A stretch of DNA of 64,000 nt, taken from positions 10,212,552-10,276,551 of the forward strand of contig NC_072790.1 in NCBI RefSeq assembly GCF_028583425.1, in the 5' to 3' direction. The notes beneath the pieces are model-generated. The model was not told the DNA's origin, did no database searches, and saw nothing but the letters and a program-made list of their open reading frames with translations. A program made the position numbers and the translations under genes. Position 1 is the stretch's first letter, and each line of letters opens with the position of its first letter. Positions 37,546 to 48,235 of the stretch are shown one piece after another. The DNA is from Eublepharis macularius (Eukaryota; Chordata; Lepidosauria; Squamata; Eublepharidae).

Positions 37546-38864
37546 ACCTTCCATAACCCCAGGACTAGTAAACCGAGAAGACACAAACGGACATGTTTGC
37601 ACAGAGTTACTCATTACCAGATTCCCAACAGCCATGGAGAATAAACACAGTGAAGAGATGAACCTCTTGTGATGTATGTCCCTCCAACTGTTTTCCTCTG
37701 TGGCATCCCTGTAACAAATATGCAAATCCAGCAACTACAAAAATCAAAGAACCTGAACTCCAGATCGATAAGCTGGATATTATTGCCCTGAAGACATCTG
37801 CACTTCATGTGCACTGCACGTCATATGAACAAGCCAGCTTTATGCTGAAACAGCTTGCCAGAGCAGGTATATACAACAGGAGAGTCCGCACATCATGACT
37901 GGTAGGCAGCAACACAGTTGCCAGGGACATTGTGGGAGTGATTGCCGGCACTGCTGTCGGGGCTTAGTTTTTGCCACTACCTGGTGTCTTTCACTTTGCT
38001 ACCAAGCAGGCATGTTTTAAATATTTATACCCCATCTTTATTGTGTTAAAGTGGTTTATACAGCGTAGCAACTTCAACAAGTACACTAAAATTACTAGTC
38101 AAAGAGTCACACAGACACAAAGATTAAACCAGGTTGTAACTGTAATATAGTAGTGGTTTGAATCCAACTGAGCATTTCCACAGACAGAAGGATATCTAGC
38201 CGTATAATGTGACTTTGTTACCTCCCACATCCCACTACAGCCCAAGATACCTCCCCCCCCCCAATTCTGTTCCTGGGAGCACCGGACTAAAGAATTGCCC
38301 TGCCTGTAAGTGTTAAAGGGAAATGCAAGAGGCTCAGGTCTTATTTATGGCGTAATTTATTTCTATTTGAACAGGAAGTACCCCAAAAGTATTTCTGAAC
38401 CCATGGAATGGCATGTCTTCCTAGCACCGTCTTTAGTATTAAGAAGGTAGTCCATTTCTGAGCTTATTTAAGTCACTGATTGTTCCAGACTAATGTGCAC
38501 AAGTCAGGAAGACTTATCTAATGTGACAAGTGTTGTTACACAAGTGTTAAAGCTTTTGCTTTTAAAAACACACCACTAGAGGGAGCCTTTATCAAGAAAA
38601 TGAACATTTAGTATTTACTCAAATACAACCAGGCTTTTTCACAAACGTGCCACAAAAAAGGAGGTCATATTATATTTGCTTACAAGTTAGAAATACATTC
38701 AGTAATAATTGTGTGTGTGACATTTTTAAGAGGATTGTCTTACAGTCAGAGTCTTCTTTTAGAGTCCAGTATTGGAAATAAATGCTTGGATTTTGGCACA
38801 GGACTGAACTCTTTAAGTTTTATAAACTAAAAAAAATAATACTGAAGGTTAATTACCAGTTTGA
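37546..38864. other. Unannotated sequence (intron 2)
   Basis: I see no exon or classified repeat. Confidence 0.4.
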
Positions 38865-39121
38865 GAGCCAGTTTGGTGCAGTGGTTAAGAGCGCGGGACT
38901 CTAATCTGGAGAACCGGCTTTGATTCCCCACTCCTCCGCTTGAAGCCAGCTGGGTGACCTGGGGTCAGTCACAGCTCTCTCTGAGCTCTCTCAGCCCCAC
39001 CCACCTCACAGGGTGATTGTTGTTGTGGGGATAATAATAACATACTTTGTAAACCACTCTGAGTGGGTGTTAAGTCATCCCGAAGGGCAGTATATAAATC
39101 GAATGTCATTATTATATTATT
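38865..39121 (+). repeat. tRNA-derived squamate SINE, full length
   Basis: This is the cleanest copy in the window: GAGCCAGTTTGGTGCAGTGG, then GGACTCTAATCTGGAGAACC, then TTGATTCCCCACTCCTCCGC. The 3' end is TATATAAATCGAATG followed by TCATTATTATATTATT. It is the least mutated of the family here, so probably the youngest. Confidence 0.93.
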
Positions 39122-39830
39122 AATTTCCAAGACAGCTGGACTATGATGTAAATGTCTGAAAATATATGAAAAGGCATCTACTAAAATGCTTTGCCATAAT
39201 CCAAAAGATAACTGATACTATATTGGGCAAGTAAAACTTCACACCATGTTGAAGTTATTGGTTCTGCATCCATCTTTTTTTTAAAGAACAGAAACCATTT
39301 ATTCCTAATTTAAGGATTAGCATATCATGTTGCTTATGTAGATCAGAACAAAGAAACCTGAAGTATCTGCAAGTGTCCAGAGTTTCTGAATAACTCAGGT
39401 GCTGTTGTCCGGCTACATCAATACTTCTGATGTCTTGTTATCCTAATACAGGCATGATCAGTATTTCAATCATATTAACTTTAAAAATTTGGCTCAGATT
39501 TCGTTCTGTTTCAATCACACAGTAAAGCCCCTCCCCAACACACACACCAAATGACTCCTCTGCTTTTCATACATCAAATTAAATCAGCAAAGAATGTGGG
39601 ATGATCAAAAATACATGTTTTGCTTCTAGTTCCACTGTTCCAAGGATTCTGCAGCCTGAAGACTGGAAAACCTTGTACAAGCTTATGTTAATAGTGGTTT
39701 AAATACTGGTACAATAGGGTTAAATATCACAAGATAACAAAAGCAGCATATAAATTTCACCATGCAAGAAAGCAGCTGCTACCAGAATTAATGTATGTAA
39801 CCATGTTAAGACAGACATCTGATCCAGGTG
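39122..39830. other. Unannotated sequence (intron 2)
   Basis: I see no exon or classified repeat. Confidence 0.4.
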
Positions 39831-39848
39831 TAAAGCTCCACCAGGACA

Positions 39849-40724
39849 CTTGTGATAAGGCTAAGCAGTTCTGGGGGGATATAGTTAAAGTTATGTCAGA
39901 AATTTTACAAAGGAATATAAATAAAACCCAGGAACTGCTGTTATTATGTATGAACCTAGAAGATTTTGATAAAATGGACAGAGTTATGGTGTTTTATATG
40001 ATTACGGCGGCCAGAATGTGCTATGCACAGATGTGGAAGATTCAAGAGATACCGTCTATGGAAGATTGGATTCTGAAAGTCTTGAATATGGCAGAAATGG
40101 GCAAAATTAACAAGGAAATTGAAAGAACAAGAAGAATTGGACTATACGTTAAGCTGGGAAAAATTTAAGAAATATGTGGAGAAAAAGTGGGACATGAAGG
40201 GGAAACTGTGGCCTTTGGAGAAGTAGGGGAGATAGAAACTTAAGTTTAAAAAGGGGTATATTTTACTGTATTTTATTGGATTAGTATAGTATATTTACAG
40301 GGGAGTATAATTATGAGTAATAAGGTTATAGGGAGTATATGTGAAATATAGATAATATAGTTAATTGGTATGTAAGGAATAGTATGTTACATACATATAT
40401 GCAGTTTTGGTTTTTTTTAGTTAGTATATGTACCTATTATTACTTATATAATTTTTATATTTTTAACTAAGATAAGCAATATAGTTAGTGTAGATAGTTA
40501 AGTAAAGAGATTTGATTAGTATGTATAATATAGATATACATTATAGATTTTAAGAATTTATATGATATACTTTTTAGATTAAGTTGGGTATGGAAAACTG
40601 CTGGGAGTCACCAGAAAAGGGGAGGGAAGGGGGGGGGAATGCAATGGGGTGGATAATTATAACAATTTTTATGTTTATGTTTGTAAACCCATCCAATAAA
40701 AAATTCTTTAAAAAAATAAATAAA
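39849..40724 (+). mobile_element. L1 LINE, 3' end only, with 18-bp target duplication
   Basis: The plus strand encodes the last part of L1 ORF2 (KAKQFWGDIVKVMSEILQRN, then RVMVFYMITAARMCYAQMW, then IPSMEDWILKVLNMAEMGK). It matches the end of the complete L1 at 42.8 kb. An AT-rich 3' UTR of about 500 bp follows, with CCAATAAAAAATTC and an A-rich end. An 18-bp perfect duplication (TAAAGCTCCACCAGGACA) flanks it at 39831-39848 and 40725-40742. One frame break lies near 40135. Confidence 0.92.
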
Positions 40725-41201
40725 TAAAGCTCCACCAGGACAAAACAATGCATAGGAACAGGGGTTGTTAAAAGCACATTGGGTCTGGGTGCAGCCATTG
40801 ACATTTCAGAGGACTGAGATTATGTGGAAATATTCACCTCATACTGTTTCAGTAGCAAGTCTGAAAACATATACAACAATTAAAATGGCGTTAGCAACTG
40901 AGAGCATGTACATCCCATCTCTCCCCATCTTCACCTCCCTACTGTCTTTATACTCAAATTGTTTTTGAAATATATGTACTGGTATTCCATAAAAATGTAT
41001 CTAAAAAGGCAATACTAACCTGTGGGCAAAATCAGCCATCAGGTTCCAGTGCTATCCAGGCTGGTTCCCTTGCCCCAAATCTTCTCCCAAATTCAAATGC
41101 GAACCATGTTTCTCTTGAGGTTTTTGAGAGGAAAGCTCCACAGCATCAAGAACAAATGCTGTAAAGCTCCACCAGGACAAAACAATGCATAGGAACAGGG
41201 G
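40725..41201. repeat. 40-bp direct repeat pair at 40725-40764 and 41162-41201
   Basis: The text from TAAAGCTCCACCAGGACA to GCATAGGAACAGGG occurs twice, about 437 bp apart. Its first 18 bp are also the L1 target duplication. The 397 bp between the copies show no recognisable element. Confidence 0.85.
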
Positions 41202-41806
41202 GGACACTCCATAGCAAGAGGTTTACTAATGGAAGCAGCCTTTGCCAATGGAAGGAAGGGCTAGCTAGCATTTGAATTTGTCGGAGCAATGAAAAAACTT
41301 GCTACTCAAGCTGCAATTAAAATTCAACCAGGATATAGCTTGTGCAGAGCTTTGCTCCTGGGTCTCCTAACAAATACAAATGCTGGGAAACCCGATCTCT
41401 CCCACTCAGACCCATGTATGAGGGAGGGGAGGGAACACAAGATTGATTAAATTGCAGAAATAAAGAAGAGCTTCCAAATATCACAACCCATCATCCATCC
41501 CCTATAATCCAATATGAATGATAGCTTAATAGCTTTTATCTCCACAAGTTTTATATACTGCAAGATTTTAAACATTTGGTATGGTGTTTTGCTCTTTTAA
41601 TGAGACCTGTGGCATGTATGGTACCACATTATAAGACTCTGTATTACGCTGCCTCTCAAATGATTTCTGCTGCTGCCAAAGGCTGCCCCCTTAGATCTTT
41701 CAGTTTAACTTTCAGCATAAGAAGGCTGCGTTATATTTCGTAGAATGACAGAACGGTCAGCATTTGAGGGTGCCTGTGAGGTAAAATGGGATCCTTTATT
41801 CTGGAT
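41202..41806. other. Unannotated sequence (intron 2)
   Basis: I see no exon. The 8-bp duplication of the hAT-like element begins at 41799. Confidence 0.4.
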
Positions 41807-42198
41807 TAGAGAGGGGAACAAACCGAAATACAAACCAACATTCGTGATGAACCGGGCCGGTTCATGAACCAGCGGTTCGTCAGGGCCCATTTCTGACGAA
41901 CTGCCACTAATTTTAGGCTTGTTCATTTGGTTCATCACTGCAGACAGCCTGGCACCAATCGATCAGTTTCCTAGGCAACAGGGAATGGACTTCCTGCAAA
42001 CCTGCTGATCCGGAAATGGCCTTCTGCTGGCCCGGAAGTGACGATTTGCTGACCTGGATGCGACGTTTTCACGAAACAAACAAACTGGTTTGTGAACCAT
42101 GGCAGGGCAGGGCAGGTTCGTGGAAGCTTGTGGTTTGTGAAATGTGACAAACCACAAACCACATGGTTTGGTTTTTTCCCAGTTTGTGCCCATCTCTA
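41807..42198. mobile_element. hAT-like non-autonomous DNA transposon (392 bp)
   Basis: The terminal inverted repeats are TAGAGAGGGGAACAAACCG on the left and, reversed, TAGAGATGGGCACAAACTGG on the right. An 8-bp direct duplication TTCTGGAT lies at 41799-41806 and 42199-42206. The 8-bp duplication and TAGAGA-type ends point to the hAT superfamily. The interior has several GGTTCGT/ACGAACC-like palindromes and no transposase, so it needs one supplied in trans. Confidence 0.8.
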
Positions 42199-42447
42199 TT
42201 CTGGATAAAACAGACATTTTACTTAATCAGAAAGTTTATTTATAAGTACATATGTGTAATGGTTTCAGAATAGATCATATGCATATTTGTTTCAGAGTAG
42301 ATACAGGTCTTCAAATGTTTATAAATGGACTCATTACAAACACGTATTTCCCCCCAGCTACTACTTAGGCTAATGGTTCCCAAAAATTAAACACACAAAC
42401 ATCCCCCAGGCTATAGTACCTCACTCCTTCTCCCTCTTTCCCCTGAA

Positions 42448-42464
42448 CAAGTCTCAACAACACT
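42448..42464. repeat. Target-site duplication of the full-length L1, left copy
   Basis: CAAGTCTCAACAACACT is identical to 48219-48235 on the other side of the element. Confidence 0.92.
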
Positions 42465-42755
42465 CATTCTATCTTTTTATAATAGTTCTATATATCTCTC
42501 CTCACGTAGTCAATCAATTTGACCCATCTATATCTTCAGACATTCAGTTTGGTACAAAACTTGTCAGAAAAAAAAAGAAAATATTGTTAGTTAATCGCTC
42601 CTTATATTTAGTCCTTATAATTAATTATTTTCTCTATGTTCTGTTTGTTAACCTATATATATCTATATATATGTCAATCTATTAATCTGACTGCTTATTA
42701 ATTCACATTTATCTCTTCTCCCCCCGGTAAAGTCTCCCCCCTCTACTTCAATACT

Positions 42756-45700
42756 TCAGTAGTTCTCAAACTGCCACAGTTTTCCTCCCACCTCCCATTT
42801 CTTCTCCAGGTATTGTTTCAGCTTCTCCCAGTCTGTGTTGAACTGCCCTGAGTCCAGATCTCTCAATTTTCTTGTCATCTTGTCCATTTCAGCCATATAC
42901 AGCAATTTGTAAGTCCAATCTTCAATAGTTGGCACTTCTTGTACTTTCCACTTTTGCGCATACAAAAGTCTAGCTGCTGCTGTCATATAAAATATCAACG
43001 TCCTGTGTTGGGCTGGAATTCCCTCCATTCCCAAGTTCAGTAGCAGGAGTTCTGGGTTCTTATTAATTTGAAATTGTAAAATTTCACTCATTTCTCTTAT
43101 TATTTCCCCCCAGTACTGCCTGGCTACCTCACACGACCACCACATATGATAGAGGGAGCCCTCATGCTTCTTACATTTCCAGCATTTATTAGAAGTATTC
43201 AAATTCCCTAGCGCAATCTTCTTTGGTGTCATGTACCAACGATAGATCATTTTATAAATGTTCTCTTTGATATTAATACATGTCGTTGTCTTCATTGTAG
43301 TTTTCCACAAGTATTCCCATGCCTCCATTGTTATTTCTTTATTAAAGTTTATAGCCCATTTCACCATTTGTGTTTTAACTATCTCATCCTCGGTATACCA
43401 CTTCAACAGTACTTGGTATACCTTGGATATTCTTTTCTTATCTTCTTTAAGAAGGGTCTGCTCTAGTTCCGAATTCTCTATTCGTATACCTCCCTTTACA
43501 GAGTCCGAATTATATAAGTCTCTGATCTGTCTATACTGGAACCAATCGTAGTTAGGTGATAGTTCCTCTTGTGTCTTTATTCTAAGTTTGGATGCTTCAA
43601 TTTTAGTTATTTCTTTATACGTTAAACATTGTTGTTCATTATCAACAGCTCTCGGGTCTATCACCTCATATGGAACCACCCACAAAGGGGTTCCTTCTTG
43701 TAGATAAATTCTGTACTTCTTCCAGATTATATATAGACTTCTCCGAACAAAGTGATGCAGGAACATCGAGTTGACCTTTACTTTGTCATGCCATAAATAT
43801 GCATGCCATCCAAATATTTTTTTATATCCCTCTAGGGCTAGTAGTTTCTTGTTCTTTAATGTCATCCATTCTTTCAACCAAACTAGGCAGATTGCATCAT
43901 GATAAAGTCTCAGATTGGGCAGTTGCATTCCGCCTCTTTCCTTTGCATCTTGTAAAACTTTCACTTTCACTCGAGGCTTCTTGCCTGCCCAAACAAAATC
44001 TGATATTTTCCTCTGCCATTTTTCAAATTGTTTGGAGTCTCTGATGATTGGTATTGTCTGTAGCAAAAACATTACTCTTGGTAACACATTCATCTTAACT
44101 GCTGCAATCCTGCCCAACCATGACAAATTCAATCTATTCCATTTAATCAAGTCTCTCTCTATCTGAGTCCATAGTTTTCCATAATTGTTTTTGAATAGAT
44201 CTATGTTCTTTGCAGTTAATTCGACTCCCAAATATTTCACTTTACTTGTTACTTCACAATCCGTTGTTTCCATTAACAATTGTTGTTTCTGCTTAGTCAT
44301 ATTTTTGCATAATATCTTTGACTTCTTTTTGTTAATGAAGAAACCTGCCAAGTCTCCAAACTCCTTGATCTTATCTATCACTCTTGGCATGTTCTCCAAT
44401 GGGTCCTCTACAATTAACATTATGTCATCCGCAAATGCTCTGACCTTATATGAATAGTCCTTTATTTTTATTCCACGAATTTCATCATCTTGACGTATTT
44501 GTATCATCAGAATCTCCAATACTAAAATGAACAACAATGGAGATAACGGGCAACCTTGTCTTGTTCCTTTACTTATCGTCAATTTCTTGGTCAATTCATC
44601 ATTCACCACAATTGCTGCAGTCTGGTCTCTATAAATTTCCTTAATTGCTCTGATGAATCTTTCTCCCAATTGTAGCTTTTCCATAGTGGCAAACATAAAG
44701 TCCCAGTTTAAATTGTCAAACGCTTTTTCAGCGTCAACAAAGAAGAAACCAACCTCTTTGTCACAACGCTTGTCATAATATTCAATAGCATTGATCACTG
44801 TCCTTAAGTTGTCTCTTATTTGTCTGTCTGGCAAAAAGCCTGCTTGTTCCTCCTCTATGACTTCCGAGAGCCACCCCTTCAATCTCTCCGCCAATATCTT
44901 CGCAAAAATTTTATAGTCATTGTTGAGTAGCGATATAGGTCTATAATTTTTCACATTAGTCAGGTCTTGGCCCTCTTTTGGGATCAATGATATATTCGCT
45001 TCACTCCAAGTTTCTGGAATCCTTTGATCCCTTAAAACCCCATTCATCACCTCTTTTAGGAATGGTGCCAGTTCATTAGCCATTGTCTTATAGAATTTAG
45101 CCGTAAGTCCATCTGGCCCTGGCGCCTTTCCTAGATTTGCAGATTGTATTGCCTTACTTATTTCCTCGTCAGTTACTTCACTATTCAACTTATTTCTCCA
45201 AGCTTCCGAGATTTCTGGAAGTTTGGTTTTCTCCAAATATGACGCTATTGATTCTTTGTTTACTTCTTTTTTATTATACAGCTTAGCGTAAAATTTATAA
45301 AAGGCTCTACTAATGGTAGCCTGCTCCAAATACGTTTTGTTATCTTCGCAAATTTTATTTATTATCTTCTTTTCCCTTTTCTTCTTCAATTGCCATGCCA
45401 GGTACTTCCCAGGTTTATTAGCACCCTCAAACGCTTTTTGATTCAGTCTTTTGAGATTCCACTCCAATTCTTTATTGCTCATTGCTGTTAGCTGTTCTTG
45501 AAGTATTTTAATTTCCTGGTATACCTTCTTTTTCCCTGGTCTCTTTTTTAGCTGTATTTCTTTGGCTTTTATTTTCTCCTCAATCTCTTGTCTTTTCTCC
45601 TCTTTCTTCTTTCTTGCTCTACCATTTAAGTCCATTAGTATGCCCCTTACAACCGCCTTGTAAGCATCCCAAACTTTATTGGTTGGTACTTCTTTATTCA

Positions 45701-46517
45701 CGTTGTATTGTATAAAAAACTTTGTCTCTCTTCTCAGTATTTCCATATTCTCTCTTTCCTGTAACAAGTCCTCATTTATTCTCCATGCTTTCCTTTTTCT
45801 CTTTTTTCCAAATTTCCACATAATTGGGTTGTGATCTGAGCCTACCATAGGCATTATTTCTACCTCCTTAGTCCATAATGCTAAGTCTTTTGAGGCCCAG
45901 ATCATATCAATTCTTGATAATGTAGAATGCCTTGCAGAATAAAAAGTAAACTGTCTGCTTTTAGGATATTCTCTCCTCCATACATCTTCAAGAGTCTCTT
46001 GTTGAATCAACTCAAAAAAAAGCTTTGGTAATAATCCTCTTTTCTTTTGTGCCGTTGTAGTCTTTTTGTCTAGTTCCAAGTCTGTCACTCCATTGAAGTC
46101 TCCAGCAAGAATTATCTGGTCGTATGCAAGATCGTCTAAATGCTTCCTTAAATCCTCAAAGAAGCTTTCTTTTGCACCGTTAGGTGCATAAAGTCCGACT
46201 ACCAACACTCTCTTTAAATTCCAAATACATTCCACTGCTACAAATCTAGCTTCCACATCTCTCATAACAAATTTTGGCTGTAGCTCCTCTTTTATGTACA
46301 ACACCACTCCTCTTTTTTTCTTGTTGGAGGCCGCTACATATTCTTTGCCCAATTTTCCAGATTTTAAATATTTTACATCCTGCTTTCTGATATGGGTCTC
46401 TTGCAAACAAACAATGTCACATTTTTGTTTTAGTAGCCAGTGAAAAGTATTTTTCCTCTTATTCGGTGAGTTTAGTCCATTTACATTCCAAGATAATACT
46501 TTACACTCCATACTCAT
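42756..46517 (-). CDS. L1 ORF2 protein: endonuclease and reverse transcriptase
   Basis: This protein of 1253 residues nicks the target DNA and copies the element's RNA into it (target-primed reverse transcription). Residues 1 to about 235 are an apurinic-type endonuclease: WNVNGLN at 10-16, the catalytic QETH at 39-42, LAGDFNGVTD near 140 and GSDHNP near 228. The reverse transcriptase spans roughly 480-770, with LIPKEG...NYRPISLLN near 520, VDAEKAFDNLNWDF and the catalytic FADD at about 695-698. A C-terminal CWKCKKHEGSLYHMWWSC cysteine/histidine motif lies near 1110. The length fits vertebrate L1 ORF2 (about 1,275 in human), and all catalytic residues are present. The first ATG overlaps the ORF1 stop by ATGA; a second Met at codon 3 could serve instead. 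Confidence 0.96.
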   Translation of the reverse strand: MSMECKVLSWNVNGLNSPNKRKNTFHWLLKQKCDIVCLQETHIRKQDVKYLKSGKLGKEYVAASNKKKRGVVLYIKEELQPKFVMRDVEARFVAVECIWNLKRVLVVGLYAPNGAKESFFEDLRKHLDDLAYDQIILAGDFNGVTDLELDKKTTTAQKKRGLLPKLFFELIQQETLEDVWRREYPKSRQFTFYSARHSTLSRIDMIWASKDLALWTKEVEIMPMVGSDHNPIMWKFGKKRKRKAWRINEDLLQERENMEILRRETKFFIQYNVNKEVPTNKVWDAYKAVVRGILMDLNGRARKKKEEKRQEIEEKIKAKEIQLKKRPGKKKVYQEIKILQEQLTAMSNKELEWNLKRLNQKAFEGANKPGKYLAWQLKKKREKKIINKICEDNKTYLEQATISRAFYKFYAKLYNKKEVNKESIASYLEKTKLPEISEAWRNKLNSEVTDEEISKAIQSANLGKAPGPDGLTAKFYKTMANELAPFLKEVMNGVLRDQRIPETWSEANISLIPKEGQDLTNVKNYRPISLLNNDYKIFAKILAERLKGWLSEVIEEEQAGFLPDRQIRDNLRTVINAIEYYDKRCDKEVGFFFVDAEKAFDNLNWDFMFATMEKLQLGERFIRAIKEIYRDQTAAIVVNDELTKKLTISKGTRQGCPLSPLLFILVLEILMIQIRQDDEIRGIKIKDYSYKVRAFADDIMLIVEDPLENMPRVIDKIKEFGDLAGFFINKKKSKILCKNMTKQKQQLLMETTDCEVTSKVKYLGVELTAKNIDLFKNNYGKLWTQIERDLIKWNRLNLSWLGRIAAVKMNVLPRVMFLLQTIPIIRDSKQFEKWQRKISDFVWAGKKPRVKVKVLQDAKERGGMQLPNLRLYHDAICLVWLKEWMTLKNKKLLALEGYKKIFGWHAYLWHDKVKVNSMFLHHFVRRSLYIIWKKYRIYLQEGTPLWVVPYEVIDPRAVDNEQQCLTYKEITKIEASKLRIKTQEELSPNYDWFQYRQIRDLYNSDSVKGGIRIENSELEQTLLKEDKKRISKVYQVLLKWYTEDEIVKTQMVKWAINFNKEITMEAWEYLWKTTMKTTTCINIKENIYKMIYRWYMTPKKIALGNLNTSNKCWKCKKHEGSLYHMWWSCEVARQYWGEIIREMSEILQFQINKNPELLLLNLGMEGIPAQHRTLIFYMTAAARLLYAQKWKVQEVPTIEDWTYKLLYMAEMDKMTRKLRDLDSGQFNTDWEKLKQYLEKKWEVGGKLWQFENY

Positions 46518-47308
46518 GATCTTGTTGGTAAGTCTTTTTCATTGTCCTTAATAAATCGCTCCATCTCTCGCTCAGATCTGATGCGTTTTTTGGCCCCTCC
46601 AAACTCAAAGGACACTCCTTCCGGTAACTCCCATCTGTACCTGATTTTCATGTCCTTCAAAATCTGAATTAGCACTTTATATTTTTTCCGGTCCAGTAAC
46701 ACTGATCTGGGCAGTTCCTTCATTATAATAATCGTCTTGCCATCAATCTCCAATGGATCTTGAAACTGTTTTGTCACAATCCTCTCTTTCATATTTCGTG
46801 TTGTAAACTGCACAATCACATCTCTTGGTAGTTTCCTCTGGGTTGCGATTCTCGAATTCACACGGTATGCCACATCTAGGATAGCCACAACTTCCTCCTC
46901 CTCCTTCCCCAGGTACTCAGCCAACACCTCAGTCATCTGTTCTTGCGCTGACTTTCCTTCCACTTCTGGCAAGCCACGAAAACGTAGCTGCTTCTCCATA
47001 TGTTTAGTTTCTGCAACTGACATTCTCCCCTTCACCAATCTCATCTCTGTTTGTTGCGTGTCTGCTAAATTCTCCATCGCGTCTTCTACTGTTTTAACTC
47101 TCTGCTGCGTTCCTTGTAATTCACTTCGTATTGTTTCCATACCTTTTTTCACTTCTGACAGCTCCGATTTTACTGTCTGTGTAACCTCTTTAACCTCTTT
47201 TATCAGCTCCAATTTCGTGTCCTTAAGTTCTTTAATCATATCTAAAAGTTTTTTGTCCAGGTTTTTATCCAGGTTTTCTATTGCCGATTGCCACTCTTTT
47301 TTTGACAT
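46514..47308 (-). CDS. L1 ORF1 protein: RNA-binding chaperone
   Basis: This protein of 264 residues matches L1 ORF1p in layout. It packages the element's RNA and helps reverse transcription. Residues about 10-110 are rich in K, E and L with heptad spacing, as expected for the trimerising coiled coil. Residues about 125-205 look like the RRM (KQLRFRGLPEV, then VIVQFTTRNMKERIV). The C-terminal domain follows (KYKVLIQILKDMKIRYRWEL, then a VSFEF block). It is shorter than human ORF1p (338 residues), mostly through a shorter N-terminus and coiled coil. The start at 47308 is the first Met in this frame. Its stop overlaps the ORF2 start by four bases. Confidence 0.93.
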   Translation of the reverse strand: MSKKEWQSAIENLDKNLDKKLLDMIKELKDTKLELIKEVKEVTQTVKSELSEVKKGMETIRSELQGTQQRVKTVEDAMENLADTQQTEMRLVKGRMSVAETKHMEKQLRFRGLPEVEGKSAQEQMTEVLAEYLGKEEEEVVAILDVAYRVNSRIATQRKLPRDVIVQFTTRNMKERIVTKQFQDPLEIDGKTIIIMKELPRSVLLDRKKYKVLIQILKDMKIRYRWELPEGVSFEFGGAKKRIRSEREMERFIKDNEKDLPTRS

Positions 47309-48218
47309 CGTGGGGCTTGCTTTAGCTCGCTCCCACGAATCCGCTCTCTTCCTTAACTCCGTGGCGTAAAATTTAACGTTTTTCTATTTTAAATGTCCCG
47401 GTCTTCTTATAGAAATTAAATTTTAAAGAGTCCAAAATGTCGGGCGTCTTTTCTCTATGGTTTCTCTATGATTTTGTAATCCAAGATGGCCTACTTCCTC
47501 TTCCGCTGAAGCCGCGACCCTTCCCCTTTCAAAAATGGCGATTCCCTACTTCCTGCCCTCCAGCAAGGGCCGCTTCTCTCCAGCCACTCTATTGTTATTA
47601 CGCACTTCCTGTCTCCCGTCTTCCCACAGCAGATCTCGCGATGGTGTCTTTTTCTCACAGCTCCAAAGCCACAGGTATTCAAAACAATAGTCCCATTTCT
47701 TTAATAACTTCTTTAAACTTAGTCTCTTTTTAAATTCAATTCCTGCCGAGTCTTCCCCTCCTTTTCACTAGTCTGTTGCAGTTTAAAAATCTACTTTTTT
47801 TCCTCTCTGTTTTTATCAATCTGTCCCGTCTCAGAAGATAATGATCTTTACCTTCTCTTCACTTTTCTCGGGTTGTAATCGCTGTTTCGATTTTAAGTTC
47901 TCCTCTCAGCTTCTTCCCCCAATCGATGCTTGGGTATGTAGGTCTTATGCCAGCCGAATTGGCCCCAAAACTGCCGCAGAGATTATAGCCGACCCGTCGC
48001 AAGGTGGGACCTCAAGGATCGGGGGGAGACTCGTTGTGTAGAGCCCCCCCTCGTCCGAGATCTAGCTCACCCTAGGGTCTTGAGCGTTCTTTGCCTGCTC
48101 CCCGCCTGAGAGCAGTCGGCCGCGGGCTATTTTCACCCCGCCGGCCGGTTAAAACGGCAGTCCGGTCAGCTCCGCAAGTGGAGCTGCGTTAGACCTCCAT
48201 GGATCCCAAACAGGAAGT
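47309..48218 (-). promoter_or_regulatory. L1 5' UTR, probable internal promoter
   Basis: A GC-rich, CpG-containing leader of about 0.9 kb precedes ORF1. In L1 elements this region carries the internal promoter. The 5'-most part (about 48000-48180) is the most CpG dense. No specific factor site is claimed. Confidence 0.7.
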
Positions 48219-48235
48219 CAAGTCTCAACAACACT
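48219..48235. repeat. Target-site duplication of the full-length L1, right copy
   Basis: Identical to 42448-42464. Confidence 0.92.

Larger units (their letters stand above)
42465..48218 (-). mobile_element. Complete L1 LINE with intact ORF1 and ORF2
   Basis: This 5.75-kb element lies on the minus strand inside MACROD2 intron 2, in the same orientation as the gene. It has a GC-rich 5' UTR of about 0.9 kb (47309-48218), ORF1, ORF2 and a 3' UTR of about 290 bp. A perfect 17-bp target duplication flanks it. Perfect duplications and uninterrupted reading frames point to a recent insertion. The 3' end stops at AAAAAGATAGAATG without a clear poly(A) run or an AATAAA, and it lacks 3' UTR text found in the L1 fragment at 40.2-40.7 kb. 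Confidence 0.95.

Noticed and set aside
43258..44457. Plus-strand open frames inside the L1
   Set aside because: They are antisense shadows of ORF2.
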